Assembly (NCBI RefSeq): GCF_026262505.1
Contig: NC_067207.1
Location: 19,746,082 to 19,810,081, forward strand
Reading direction: 5' to 3'
Source: Trichomonas vaginalis G3
Lineage: Eukaryota > Parabasalia > Trichomonadida > Trichomonadidae
Length of the DNA: 64,000 bases
Below are positions 1 to 9,441 of the stretch, in pieces. The notes beneath the pieces are model-generated. The model ran no database searches, was not told the origin of the DNA, and worked only from the letters and a program-made list of their open reading frames with translations. How positions within the stretch are numbered: the first letter of the stretch is position 1; each line of letters begins with the position of its first letter. Both the position numbers and the translations under genes were made by a program.

Positions 1-616
1 GGAATAAATCGAATAGCTTCTAATGGAAGGAATCTTCTAACAGGAATTCTTAAACGAAGCTTAAAATCAAATGATTTTCCTGCTGTAATTGGACCACTAA
101 CAATTTGTCCTGTTCTGCATGTTCCCGAATGACTCCATACATCTTCATGTCGAGTCTTTGAAAAAACATCTACTTTCTTTATTTGTTCGGTAGTTTGTGA
201 GTTTGAAGTTATATATGCTTCTTCTCTTGCGTTGTCTTGAGAATATACGATACGACCATTTGCAAGGATTTGATATCCAGCAACTGCATAGAAAGCGTCA
301 TCGAAACCAATCCAAAATCCTGGTGGGTTGTTTTATTGGAACCTGAACCAATTTCTTTATCTGCAATAAATTGACCTTCCATTTTATACGTAATGAATGT
401 ATTGTAAAGGTCCAACATATTTTCACCAGGAGGTGAGAGATTGAATGTTACCCATGTGTTATCTTTAGCAGTTCCAGGTTGTGATGGAATCTTTGCGTCA
501 GAATATTTTCTATTAGTGTCACCAATTTGAACTGCATTGTCTATGATATCGAAATATGAGCGAATCTGATGAATATGCTCTGCTGGAGTAAATTCGTTTA
601 ACTGTTCGTTCTGCAT
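1..616 (-). pseudogene. Maverick 1 major capsid protein, partial
   Basis: N-terminal part of a capsid-like protein read leftward out of the window. It starts with MQNEQLNEFTP at 616 and contains aromatic beta-rich stretches and a segment of the form KLRFRIPVRRFLPLEAIRF. This resembles KLRVPLSSFLIFRFLRY in the capsid gene of the other Maverick lineage at 33432-35044. Polinton capsids are double-jelly-roll proteins; the fold is inferred from context and this shared segment, not proven. The portion in view has at least one break. The rest of the gene lies outside the window. Confidence 0.55.
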
Positions 617-643
617 GTATTTACTTCAGATAAAAATATCTAT

Positions 644-1078
644 TTACTTCATTATTCTCACTCTTCTTCTTGGCATTCGTGGTGGAAGTTGTTTCTTGAC
701 ATTTTCAATGAACTGTACATTCTCTTTTGTCTCAACTTCTTTCACTGGCGGGTCAGGGTTCTTTGACTCGGTTTGTTTTTCAATGAAATTCACGAACTTT
801 GCAATAAGCTCTTGGTTCGTTATTGAAAGTACATCTGGCTTCTTTTCTTCTGGTTCTATTGACTTTTCAGTTTGAACAGAAGGTTTTATATGGGCTTCGT
901 GGGCTTCACCCTTGCCATGCACCTTAATGTTGTCGCTCTCTGTATTCGCTAATGGAACCTTTCTTTTTCTTACGTATATTTTACCATCTTTACTCTGACT
1001 TACGTAATAGAAAGGATGTTGTATTCCTCTGGCGTCATTTAATATAATAGACTCTCGTTCTGATTTTGACAAGCTCAT
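644..1078 (-). CDS. Maverick 1 small basic/acidic virion-gene candidate
   Basis: A 144-residue open frame directly upstream of the capsid gene and on the same strand, 27 bp apart. The N-terminal third contains the pattern PFYYVSQSKDGKIYVRKRK. A close parallel, GFYIHTMKDGRVQFRKIK, occurs in the 78-residue protein at 25409-25645 of Maverick 3, so the two share a small module. The middle is rich in Glu, Lys and Pro and the C-terminus is strongly basic (PPRMPRRRVRIMK), suggesting nucleic-acid contact. Position next to the capsid gene suggests a virion or assembly role. Near 900-935 the gene contains GGGTGAAGCCC-type mini-hairpins. Function not recognised. Confidence 0.6.
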   Translation of the reverse strand: MSLSKSERESIILNDARGIQHPFYYVSQSKDGKIYVRKRKVPLANTESDNIKVHGKGEAHEAHIKPSVQTEKSIEPEEKKPDVLSITNQELIAKFVNFIEKQTESKNPDPPVKEVETKENVQFIENVKKQLPPRMPRRRVRIMK

Positions 1079-1123
1079 TTTACATCGGTTAAAGTTTTAA
1101 TTTTGTTTTTTATCTGCAGTCAA

Positions 1124-1378
1124 ATGACTCAGACAAGCCCTACGGACAAGACCCAAGGTGTCATAGATGTTGAAGCATTGAAGAAAGAAATTCGCGAGCA
1201 AATTTTATCCGAACTGAAGGAACAAAAACCAGAACAAAAGCCAGAGAGACCAAAGAGAAAACTTAGTGAAAAACAACTTGCTGCATTAGCTGCTGGAAGA
1301 CAGAAGAACCCACGTTTGCTGGCGAAAAAAGCTAGAGAAGAAGCAAAAGCTAAAGAAGCTGAAGCAAAGAAAGAGTAA
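1124..1378 (+). CDS. Maverick 1 lysine-rich small protein
   Basis: The ATG at 1124 (MTQTSPTDKTQ) is preferred over the one at 1103 because it follows a short AT-rich gap shared with the divergent gene at 1078. It gives about 84 residues. Composition is dominated by Lys, Glu and Ala, with a predicted helical middle (EALKKEIREQILSELKEQ) and an AAGRQKNPRLLAKKAREE tail. Such small basic proteins are common condensing or core proteins of adenovirus-like viruses. That role here is inferred from composition and from its place beside capsid genes. No catalytic motif seen. Confidence 0.55.
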   Translation: MTQTSPTDKTQGVIDVEALKKEIREQILSELKEQKPEQKPERPKRKLSEKQLAALAAGRQKNPRLLAKKAREEAKAKEAEAKKE

Positions 1379-1402
1379 ATGGTTTATTTTTATCCGAATT
1401 AA

Positions 1403-2255
1403 ATGTATAGACAAATACCTTTATCTGTTGCGTTCAGTAGTGAAAACCCTGACGTCAAAATAAAGGGGAACAGAGTAACGTTTAAGTTTCCAACAGACTG
1501 GATTGTGAACATAAATGAAGAGAAGTACATTGCATAACATCTATGTATATAACACGTGCTTTCAGAAAGGTTGACTTTATACTTCAAGTCGAGATAGAAA
1601 ATGACGAACAGTCTTTAAGCGCCCAAAACATTCACATATACAAATACTTTAAAGACGATACAACATTGTTGCAATGTATGATTTCATTTAATGATATGTT
1701 CGAGAAAAAGTTCAACATTGAAGTACAAACTTTACAGCTTTACGTGAGTTTCTTGCACAACTGAAAGAAGAAGGTAGTCAGCCACAACTTATAGACTTTC
1801 ATTAGAATTTAATGAAAATGAAGATGGAACTCATGACTGTCAATCATTGTATTCTCACCATTCAATGAAGTAGCTAAAAAGAAAAAAAATCCATTACGTA
1901 TAAGATTTCAAATCTCCGAACCAAGTGATGATTTTAAGAATGTTTTCAATTATGATGCAATGCTTCCGAGGAAAAATGAATTTTCAAAGATTGTAACACC
2001 TGGCATTTGGATAGAAAGCAAGCTATATTATATTCAAACTTAAGTAAAGGAGTTGAAAATGAGTTCATTGGTCATACAAGAACTTCACCACTTCCTAACC
2101 CTAAATACTATAAATTAACTGGCTTCAATCGTGAGTTTTGGATAGACATGTTCTCCACTCATGACCATAAATGTCCAGTGTTCTTGCCTCCAGACCATAA
2201 GGACTGTCTCTACATTGAAGCACAACTCTTAAACTCTACCATCGCAGTATTGTAA
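1403..2255 (+). pseudogene. Maverick 1 virion protein candidate, broken
   Basis: Several coding stretches on the plus strand form one degraded gene between the lysine-rich gene and the polymerase. It begins MYRQIPLSVAFSSENPDVK at 1403 and ends LYIEAQLLNSTIAVL before 2255. Alternating hydrophobic residues suggest a beta-rich fold, which with the location suggests a minor capsid or penton-type protein. No sequence motif settles this. It carries roughly three to five breaks. The polymerase converges on it from the right, with an 84-bp gap holding two mini-hairpins. Confidence 0.45.
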
Positions 2256-2339
2256 AATCTACGCTAGCTTTATTTTTATCACGAATGACCTCATTGCTGA
2301 CAAAAATAAGCCGCTAGCGGCAAGGCGAAGCCCATGACC
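2256..2339. other. Convergent intergenic spacer with hairpins
   Basis: Gap between two converging Maverick 1 genes. It contains the perfect palindrome GCCGCTAGCGGC near 2309 followed by GCGAAGCCCATGA. The same pair of words recurs at 8473-8504. The GC-rich words stand out from the AT-rich surroundings and could act as a bidirectional terminator or RNA-processing hairpin; this is inference. Confidence 0.5.
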
Positions 2340-5300
2340 TCAGAACTTCAACTTACGAATAAAGCTTGTTTTAGTCGTTATTGAAAAGTTGAACTTTTCA
2401 GCAAAGCAAGGTTGACATGACTTACATAAGTCGAATGCAATCTCTTGACCATCATAAAGTGCTTTGTAAAGTTTCATTAAACTGAACTCAGAGTCTTTGT
2501 CATATGTTCCAACAGGTATGTGAATGTTCTTATCTTCATTGTAATAGCATTGTATAGCTTCAGGAAACATTTCATTAGCGGTTAAAGCAATAACATCTTG
2601 CTTCACGCCTTTCATTCTGCAGTGAAATGCAACTTCATTTAAATCGTTAGTGAGTAAGTCTATGTAGGTCTTCTTTCCACAGAAAATACTTTTATAAGCT
2701 AAACTTTGTTTTCCAGGTGTTATTTCTGCAAAGTCGCTATGAAATTGACCAAGGTTCTTTCCTATAAGTTCGCGACCATATCTCTTCTTAAACTCTGCTG
2801 CAAGCTTTGGTATGTCTTCATTATATAAGTGCATACTGTCGGTATCCTGGTAAAAGATTTGAAGACCCATATCTTCAGCAGTACAGAATACTTCATTCAT
2901 AATACGTTTTGACATAGACAGAATATTAACCAAGTGGACAGAAGTTAAAGTGTCTGCAAATGCTTTTCGTTAGCTTGAAAATAGTTTTATCTGAACCATC
3001 CAAACCTTCGAACTTCACTATATGGTTGTAATTTCTTATAGCATATCTTATAGCATCTTTGTCATTTACTATGGTTATTTTTGACTCAATAGGAGATAGA
3101 ATAGTTTTGCCATAAATGCTGTTCAGAATGAGTTTTATAATTTCTTGCAAAGGATTTCCTTCTTTCTTATACTTTAACCTTAACTCAAACAACTTCTTTA
3201 CTTCATCTCTTATTCTCATATCTCTGTTTCCATCGTAATAGTATCCTTGCAACACTTCACATTTGACACCTTGATATTTTATGAGGTCTTGTAATGTTAT
3301 ATGGTCAACATACATGAGACAGCAAGTGTTTGAACTTCTTGGAACGTTAAGTTCTGGATTTAGTTCAGGGTCGCAAAACTATTAAATGAAAGTGTCTGGG
3401 TATACCAATCTCTGTTATCTTAATGAGAACAAAGAAGCCAGACATAAACTTTTCACCAATGGGTTCCTTTTGGTCGTCATCGAATAAATGTCTCATGAGA
3501 TACTCTGTGCTTAACATCTCATCCTTCAATACTTTTGGAATTCCTTCTAAAGTATAAAGTCTTGCTATAGCTGAAGGATATAATGAAACAGTGTCGAAGT
3601 CAGCAATGAGTTTCTTTTTGCTCTTTTGTTTCATGTTATCTGACAACATACATCTTCCACCTTGAATGCATCTCGAAATAAATTCTCTTGGTTTATTTGA
3701 GAGGTCATAAAGATTTCCATTCGGGAAGTATACTCTGTTCTCAAAACAATTTGTTAGCAATAGAACAAATACTAACGTAGTCATAAACGTTTAAATCAAA
3801 CTCTTTCAATAAGTCATTGCGGAACTTTACAAAACCTTCTCTTAAAATTCTTACATCTTTTTGCAGTAAAACGTGCTATATTTTCTAAGTCGAAGTGGTT
3901 TTCATCTATTCTGCAACCTTTGATGGAATCTATGTTTTTCATGAATGTATCTGCATCATGGATAAACTTACATGCTTCAGAAATGACACCAGTTCTGTTG
4001 TCATTTGCTAACAAAACACTGCTGTAGTAGTTATATGGAAATACTTCTTTCGGTCCTGTTTGTAAGTTAAACATAGCAGGAAATAGTTTAAGCTTCTTAT
4101 TTATAACACTGTAAGAGTCTTTTATAATAATTGCCCGTCCTTTATATAAACCAGTTATTTGCATTGTTCGTGAACCTTTAATGATGGGAGTTCCTTTCAC
4201 TTCTGTCATGTGTCTTAAGATGAAGTTTATGTCATAACTGAGGTTGTGAAAATATATTAAACTCTTGTCAGGGAGTCTTTCCAAAAATTCTGTTGCACAG
4301 TTTTGACCCCAAATGCTTTCACTAACTGAACCATCTTCACTGTCATAACAGATGTTAAAAGCTTTATGAAAGCCATCCGTACTACACTCAAAGTCAGCAA
4401 AGAAAACGTGCTCAGGAATGAATTTACATTTAGCTTTATTTACTTCTTTTGACTCTGCTTTCTTCTTCAGTTGTACACAATACTTTGGAGCATATGTCAA
4501 ATCTTTAAATGGTGCAAGGTTCTGTTTATATAAGTCAGTAGTATATGTGAAAAGTTCTCCATAAGAAATAGGTTCGAAATATTTGCACTCCCACAATGTT
4601 TTCATAACATCCCATAGCGGTGTTGTTCTATCATAACGAACTACATATTTATCTTCTCTCTTTGTATAAATCTTCATCTGTTTCTCAATGTTCATTCCAC
4701 CACACTCCTTCAAGATTTCTATATAGTTTCGAATGAAGTATGTTGTTGTCATTGGTAATCTTTCATTTAGCATGTAGTGGTCTTCAACAAGAAGTAAGTC
4801 AATAGTTCGAACAGTTTCACATTCTTTTGGTATGTATCTCTTTATTTCATTATGTCTTGAGTCATTGAAGTAACAATGGTAACATTAAATGCTATACCTG
4901 TTGAATCGGAAATTTCTTGTACTTTACTTTGAGGAAAGTCTCTAAACGAATGACTTCTCTCATGTGGTCAATAGTTTCTTCATTTACTCCAGCCTGAATG
5001 CAAGCATAACGAAACAATTGTCCTCTGTCATAAGTGTTGCAGTTCTTTTGTTCAGTTCATTGAAGATTTGGTAGCGTTCAAGATTTATAGGTAATGTGCA
5101 AAGATACTTCCAGAACTGACCGCTTCTCTTCTTATAAACTTCTTTTCACCATTATCTTTCCAAAAGCTTTCTATAAGTGCTGGGTTTCCTGTTTGCTTAA
5201 GAGCTTCCAAAATGGCTTTCTGGTCATTTGTCAGTGTGCTTTCATCTCTATATGGTCTCTTTTTTGGTTTGCCTTTCTTTACATCTGACATCGTTAAGCC

Positions 5301-6118
5301 TTCATATTCTGTTAAATCATACATCTTTATTTCGGTAAGATTCTTTATGTTTGTCAAGAAGAAGTCATAGTGCATTTCAACAATACCTGCAGCATTTGCT
5401 TCTATCTCTGATATAAAGTTCTCCTTCAAGAGCTGATGTAGTAATGTTCCAATATTATTGAGGTTTAACGTAGAACATTCATACTTTCCACCAAGTTTAT
5501 AACATACCATCCATCTCTGTTGTGCGAGTTTATTTTAATTTTCTCTAAGAGTCTCATGAAAACCTTACCGAAATGTTTGTGTAAATATTCTCTGTTTGGT
5601 TCATCTAAAGCTTCGATGTTAAAGTCAATGAGTCTATTGCCTGACTTCACATTTCTCTTCCTATTCTCTTCATCTTTCTTTAACCATCTCTCACCTTCTT
5701 TTGGTTTGTCGTCAATGGAACGAATGACATCGTTAGCTTTGCGAACTTGTTCTATAGCACTTTTAAACATCTCTCTTCTCTGTTGTTTCAGTGTGTCGTC
5801 TCTTCTTCTTGTTTCACCAACGTTTGCATGGGCTACGCCCGCGCCGTCATGCGGCTTTGTTATGTCAAACATCTCTCTTCTTACTTCATGAGGTATTGAA
5901 CGTCTATGATATAAGTCAATAGCAATGTCATTTAAAGGAAATGTTTTGTTATTAATGTGATCATGAATTCTATCATAAGTTATTGCACCATTATAGTCTT
6001 TAATGAAGTCAGCGAGTGCCTTTTTGTTTGTTGTGTAATGCTTTGCAACATCTATATTAGCTTCTGTAAGAAGTTGTTTTATTTCCGAGTGTTCTAACTT
6101 AGACAACTTCCGATACAT
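2340..6118 (-). pseudogene. polB: Maverick 1 protein-primed DNA polymerase B, broken
   Basis: Family B, protein-primed polymerase typical of Polintons, which would replicate the element's own DNA. Read from 6118 leftward there is a long N-terminal region without known motif, then an exonuclease motif of the form FADFECSTDG, then polymerase motif A (DFDTVSLYPSAI), motif B (LNSIYGKT) and motif C (YQDTDSMHLY). Total length of about 1,250 codons fits Polinton polymerases. The gene carries about five breaks, so no full product is expected. A 90-bp AT-rich spacer separates its start from the divergent gene at 6209, which suggests a shared bidirectional promoter. Confidence 0.93.
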
Positions 6119-6208
6119 CTTTAGTAGGAAATAAAAAAATATTTTTTGAAAAATTAGATTAGATTTTTTTTAAGTTATTTTTCAAAATAATTTAATATTT
6201 TTATTTTA

Positions 6209-6682
6209 ATGAAACACATGCAAGATTGCAAGTTCTTTTCATACAATGCTCTCGCTACTGTCATCAAGAATGAGTTCAATAATGCTTCAAACGTTAATGT
6301 TATCTTTAACAAGAAGTTTGTGAAAGAATCTAAGTTTGGTCAGTATGTCAGACCATTAGCTATCGTCATTGACCGCAAACGTTATACTTCACAAGAGTTA
6401 GCAGTAGTTTTGAAACAAAAGGGTTTCTTCGTGAATGTCAAAGATACACACTATACTGTCATAAAGAACTCCAACATTGACTTCTTCAGTATTGCTATGA
6501 ATCTTTCCGAACAGAAAGAATATAAGAAGGGTGAAACATCTGTGAAATATTATCCTTCATCTCTGAAGACAATAACGAACAAAGATGTTATACAGAAATT
6601 CTTACCAAAGGTTGAAGAAGCTTCAATTGACATTGACGAAGGAAGTGAAATGGTTGAAGAAATTGACCCTGAAGCTATTTAA
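6209..6682 (+). CDS. Maverick 1 unknown protein, 154-157 aa
   Basis: Whole-looking open frame divergent from the polymerase. Starts at 6209 (MKHMQDCKF) or at the in-frame ATG at 6218. The protein is mixed alpha/beta with many basic residues in the first 100 positions (NKKFVKESKFGQYVRPLAIVIDRKR) and an acidic tail (EEASIDIDEGSEMVEEIDPEAI). The 30009-30426 gene of the other Maverick lineage has a similar acidic end (ENIDIDPEMF), so the two may be equivalent, but the bodies do not obviously align. A replication accessory role is possible from its place next to polB. Family not recognised. Confidence 0.6.
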   Translation: MKHMQDCKFFSYNALATVIKNEFNNASNVNVIFNKKFVKESKFGQYVRPLAIVIDRKRYTSQELAVVLKQKGFFVNVKDTHYTVIKNSNIDFFSIAMNLSEQKEYKKGETSVKYYPSSLKTITNKDVIQKFLPKVEEASIDIDEGSEMVEEIDPEAI

Positions 6683-6807
6683 CCAAAAATATATTTTTGG
6701 TGAAGAGGTGAGATATCACCTAATTTCTGACCCTTTGGGTCTGTTTTTTCACCTCATTCTCTCTTCGTTAATGTTGTCGTGACTTCTTCGTTAATGTTGT
6801 CGTGACT
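6683..6807. repeat. GGTGA-type palindromic spacer and short repeat
   Basis: Contains one copy of the recurring intergenic unit (GGTGAAGAGGTGAGATATCACC followed by a GACCCtttGGGTC hairpin and TCACC) and then two tandem copies of a 21-bp unit of the form CTTCGTTAATGTTGTCGTGA. The latter resembles the TTCTTCGTAAATG..TGTCATGA units that make up the array at 26230-28375. It lies between converging genes. Confidence 0.6.
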
Positions 6808-7635
6808 TCATTCTTCCTCTTTGAAGTTATCGAAATATTCTGTTATTTTTTCCTTCAGTAATGTTAAGTCTTCTTTGAAGGTAAGTATTGTGCAACCTTT
6901 GATGTCATAGTGTGTTTGAGGAAGAGTATTTTTGACAATTTCTTTTATTTGCTCATTCGGTGTCATTGAAATCGGTAAGTTTTCACGATAGAACCAGTTT
7001 CTGTCAGATTTATATATTTTAGCAAGGTCGTAAAAGCTTTTGTTGTTTCTTCTGACTAAATGCAACATAACCATATCTCTATCTTCTTCATTTTCCATCT
7101 CTTCAGTATAAATCATATACTTATAACTCTTTTCCTTTCCTTTTGGTACTGAACGTGGTATTCTTTTCTGTATGCTTTTGTCTTTGGATTCAATGACTTC
7201 ATCTTTTGCTTGAAGTTTCTTTTCCATCTCTCCACGTTCTGCTTTATATAGTTCATCTAACATCATGAAAATATAACAAGCATAACGAGGTGAAGCCCAC
7301 ATTGCTACAGCATTTACTAAAAGTCTATGAACATAATAACCTTTCAAACCAGGAGCCAAATTCTTGCGATTTTCGTACGGAATCTCTTCCCTCGGAAAAC
7401 CGAGGGAAGCAATCATATGAGGAAATTCTTCTAAAAGTTCTTTTGCCTGTTGGTTTTCAAACCAATGATATGCTTGCTTTGTAGAACGAAGAGCGTTCAT
7501 TATACTTTGCATTTGATACATATCATCTTTGACTGAACGAATGAGACGTAACTGTTTGTTATACTGTATGTATTCGTATTCTTCATTTATGGCTTCATGA
7601 ACGATAGCAGTTGTTGTGTTCTCTAATGTTGACAT
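6808..7635 (-). CDS. Maverick 1 MSV199/BRO-like DNA-binding protein
   Basis: A 275-residue open frame. The first 135 residues end in YYVHRLLVNAVAMWASPRYACYIFMMLDELY, the pattern of the C-terminal half of KilA-N/MSV199 domains (compare YIHADLVHFVAEWCSVKYAFYV in the KilA-N gene at 8678). A short coiled coil (KLQAKDEVIESKDKSI) links it to a C-terminal domain of the kind found in viral BRO/MSV199 proteins. These are predicted DNA-binding regulators of large DNA viruses. The gene contains a perfect 10-bp-stem hairpin with an AAAA loop at 7386-7409. Its upstream 60 bp are shared with two other Maverick 1 genes. Confidence 0.7.
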   Translation of the reverse strand: MSTLENTTTAIVHEAINEEYEYIQYNKQLRLIRSVKDDMYQMQSIMNALRSTKQAYHWFENQQAKELLEEFPHMIASLGFPREEIPYENRKNLAPGLKGYYVHRLLVNAVAMWASPRYACYIFMMLDELYKAERGEMEKKLQAKDEVIESKDKSIQKRIPRSVPKGKEKSYKYMIYTEEMENEEDRDMVMLHLVRRNNKSFYDLAKIYKSDRNWFYRENLPISMTPNEQIKEIVKNTLPQTHYDIKGCTILTFKEDLTLLKEKITEYFDNFKEEE

Positions 7636-7742
7636 TACTGTTCTTACATACAGGATAAAAAAATAAATAAAATAAAAACTAACTTTATTTTTTCTGAGAT
7701 AAACACTATTTCTTCACAACATTAAATTTTATCCTGTATGAA
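7636..7742. promoter_or_regulatory. Divergent promoter region of Maverick 1
   Basis: Lies between the starts at 7635 (minus) and 7743 (plus). On the minus strand it reads AATAAAGTTAGTTTTTATTT, an A/T run and then TATCCTGTATGTAAGAACAG before ATG. The same module precedes the starts at 8678 and 10407. On the plus side TATCCTGTATGAA directly precedes ATG. Repetition before four starts supports a promoter or translation-leader function. Confidence 0.6.
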
Positions 7743-8117
7743 ATGACTTTAAAAAGATTATTGACTGACTTCGAATACTATCTCATTGACGCACTGACAG
7801 ACCCTCAAAACTGTGTTGAAAGTTCTTTAAGCTTTAAGATTGAAGGTACGACGCATTTTGTCTTCACTTACGTATTGAAAGAATATGACCGTTATCATAA
7901 CGAAGTGAATCAAACACTAATAAAATTTGTAGATAAAAAATTGGTTAACAATGAATATTTTAAACGTGAAGACCCAAACACTGCTGGAGATGATGAAGAA
8001 TACAGACAAGTTATTGAAAAAAATAACGCAAGATTAGATGCAATAGAAAAGAAGTTTAATGAATGTCTTACAAACACGTATGAATATCTTATGCAGTGGG
8101 AAGCCAGATGGAAATAA
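7743..8117 (+). CDS. Maverick 1 unknown protein, 124 aa
   Basis: Whole-looking open frame with a start placed directly after the shared TATCCTGTATG leader. Mostly alpha-helical by composition, with charged C-terminal helices (EEYRQVIEKNNARLDAIEKKFNECLTNTYEYLMQWEARWK). No domain recognised. It is divergent from the MSV199-like gene, so the two may be co-expressed. Confidence 0.6.
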   Translation: MTLKRLLTDFEYYLIDALTDPQNCVESSLSFKIEGTTHFVFTYVLKEYDRYHNEVNQTLIKFVDKKLVNNEYFKREDPNTAGDDEEYRQVIEKNNARLDAIEKKFNECLTNTYEYLMQWEARWK

Positions 8118-8158
8118 ATTTACGTCAAATATGCAATTTATAAAATCTTATGTCGACA

Positions 8159-8233
8159 GGCTACGTAGCACAGTGGTCAAAGGTGGTGTTATGGAGGGGT
8201 CAGGGTCTGTGGTTCGAACCGCGACAGCGCCGT
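8159..8233 (+). other. tRNA-like sequence with A-box and B-box
   Basis: TAGCACAGTGGT at 8166-8177 fits the RNA polymerase III A-box and GGTTCGAACC at 8211-8220 fits the B-box, at the spacing of a tRNA gene. The D-stem pairs in three of four positions and the T-stem can pair only with a shortened loop. The anticodon and acceptor stems do not pair. This is best read as a decayed or captured tRNA-derived sequence inside Maverick 1, not as a working tRNA. Confidence 0.4.
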
Positions 8234-8289
8234 ATTTTCTTATTTTCTTTATTTGTCTTGTTTGTCGTGAATAAAAAGTGTCATAAAAG

Positions 8290-8375
8290 TGCTCTATCTT
8301 CCACGGGAATAAATAAAAAATTTACTTTATTTCTTCTTTATTTCTTCTTTATTTCTTTGTTCCCGTGGAAGAAGG
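8290..8375. repeat. 13-bp inverted repeat around an AT-rich loop
   Basis: TCTTCCACGGGAA near 8299 is matched by its exact reverse complement TTCCCGTGGAAGA near 8361, enclosing about 50 bases of tandem TTTATTTCTTC. It lies downstream of the tRNA-like sequence and upstream of the KilA-N gene, where no open frame is convincing. A transcription-end hairpin is one possible role. Confidence 0.5.
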
Positions 8376-8472
8376 GTTTTGCTGTTTTTTCTCAGCCGAA
8401 ATCAATGATTTTTTCATTTTTGGAATCCTTAGCGAATGAGGAATCTTTTCTCTCGTGGAAGCTTTGACCTAA

Positions 8473-8600
8473 AATAAGCCGCTAGCGGCAAGGGCGAAGC
8501 CCATAATTTAGGTGAAGAGGTGAGATGTCACCTGTTTTCTCACCTAATTTCTCACCCTCAGCCGCTAAGCGGCGAGACCCAAAGGGTCTTGAATTTGTCA
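8473..8600. repeat. Composite palindromic intergenic module, copy A
   Basis: In order: GCCGCTAGCGGC, GGGCgaaGCCC, the GGTGAAGAGGTGA...TCACC unit, GCCGCtaaGCGGC (8561-8573) and GACCCaaaGGGTC (8576-8588). From about 8505 on it is repeated in reverse complement at 10480-10575. The two copies therefore bracket the KilA-N gene and the gene at 9442-10407. Confidence 0.75.
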
Positions 8601-8677
8601 TGAATTTTCACAAAAGACCAAAAATAAAGTTAGTTTTTATTTTTATTTATTTTTTTATTTTGTATGTAAGAACAGAA

Positions 8678-9343
8678 ATGTCAGTCGAAGCAAAAACATT
8701 CACGAACAAATCTAATGGTGAAACATTCACAAAAGGCACTTATAATGGTATTGAAGTCTTACGTAGAGACAAGGATGGTTACATTAATGCAACAAAGATG
8801 GCGAGAGAAGCAGGAAAGTTAAACCATTTAAACAGATTTCTCAATAGTACTAAAATGCAGGAAATTCTTGAGTTTTGGTTGAAAGAATACGGTCGAGCCA
8901 AAAGTGGCTCAACCTCAAAACAAGCATTTTATGAGCTTACTAAGGGCGTTATGAATGAATTCAAAGGTATTTACATACATGCTGACCTCGTTCATTTTGT
9001 TGCTGAATGGTGCTCTGTAAAGTATGCATTTTATGTCAAAGATATTATGGACTCCATAGACAAGAAAGTTCATGAGAAGTTAGATGAAGAAGAACTCGAA
9101 GATACAGTGGAGAATGCTAAACCTTTGTTCGAAGAAGAAGTTGGAAAAATGTGTGAAAAACAATTAGAACATGAACGTGAGATATATTATGGTTATAGAG
9201 ATTCTCCATACGAACTAGACCAATGGGAACAAGAAGATTTAAAGAGAGAATTTAGAGAATATGAACTCGCTAAGATAGCATTTGAAGCTGCAGAAAAGAA
9301 GTTAAAAGTTTGGGGTCGTTTTGTACAAAAATATTGTGAGTAA
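8678..9343 (+). CDS. Maverick 1 KilA-N domain protein
   Basis: A 221-residue protein starting MSVEAKTFTNKSNGETF. Residues about 20-115 form a KilA-N domain: GTYNGIEVLRRDKDGYINAT, KMAREAGKLNHLNRFL, and the C-terminal block GVMNEFKGIYIHADLVHFVA. KilA-N domains bind DNA and are common in large DNA viruses and phages. The remainder is a highly charged helical tail. The start is set by the shared AATAAAGTTAGTTTTTATTT..TGTATGTAAGAACAG leader directly upstream; the longer reading frame from 8525 crosses intergenic palindromes. Bases 8891-8914 form a near-perfect hairpin that reappears, with flanks, inside the array at 26526 and 28107. Looks whole. Confidence 0.88.
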   Translation: MSVEAKTFTNKSNGETFTKGTYNGIEVLRRDKDGYINATKMAREAGKLNHLNRFLNSTKMQEILEFWLKEYGRAKSGSTSKQAFYELTKGVMNEFKGIYIHADLVHFVAEWCSVKYAFYVKDIMDSIDKKVHEKLDEEELEDTVENAKPLFEEEVGKMCEKQLEHEREIYYGYRDSPYELDQWEQEDLKREFREYELAKIAFEAAEKKLKVWGRFVQKYCE

Positions 9344-9379
9344 ATGAACCATTTATTTTTATTGAATTCACCAAAAAAT

Positions 9380-9440
9380 AATGTTTAGGTGAAGAGGTGA
9401 CATCTCACCTGTTTTCTCACCTAATTTCTCACCCCAGTTT
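9380..9440. repeat. GGTGA-type palindromic spacer
   Basis: A copy of AGGTGAAGAGGTGACATCTCACCT followed by TCACCTAATTTCTCACC between the converging KilA-N gene and the gene at 9442. One of at least eight copies of this unit in Maverick sequence of this window. Confidence 0.65.
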
Positions 9441-9441
9441 T

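Noticed and set aside
8159-8233. Functional tRNA gene
   Set aside because: Anticodon and acceptor stems do not pair and the T-loop is short by one base; kept only as a tRNA-like sequence.
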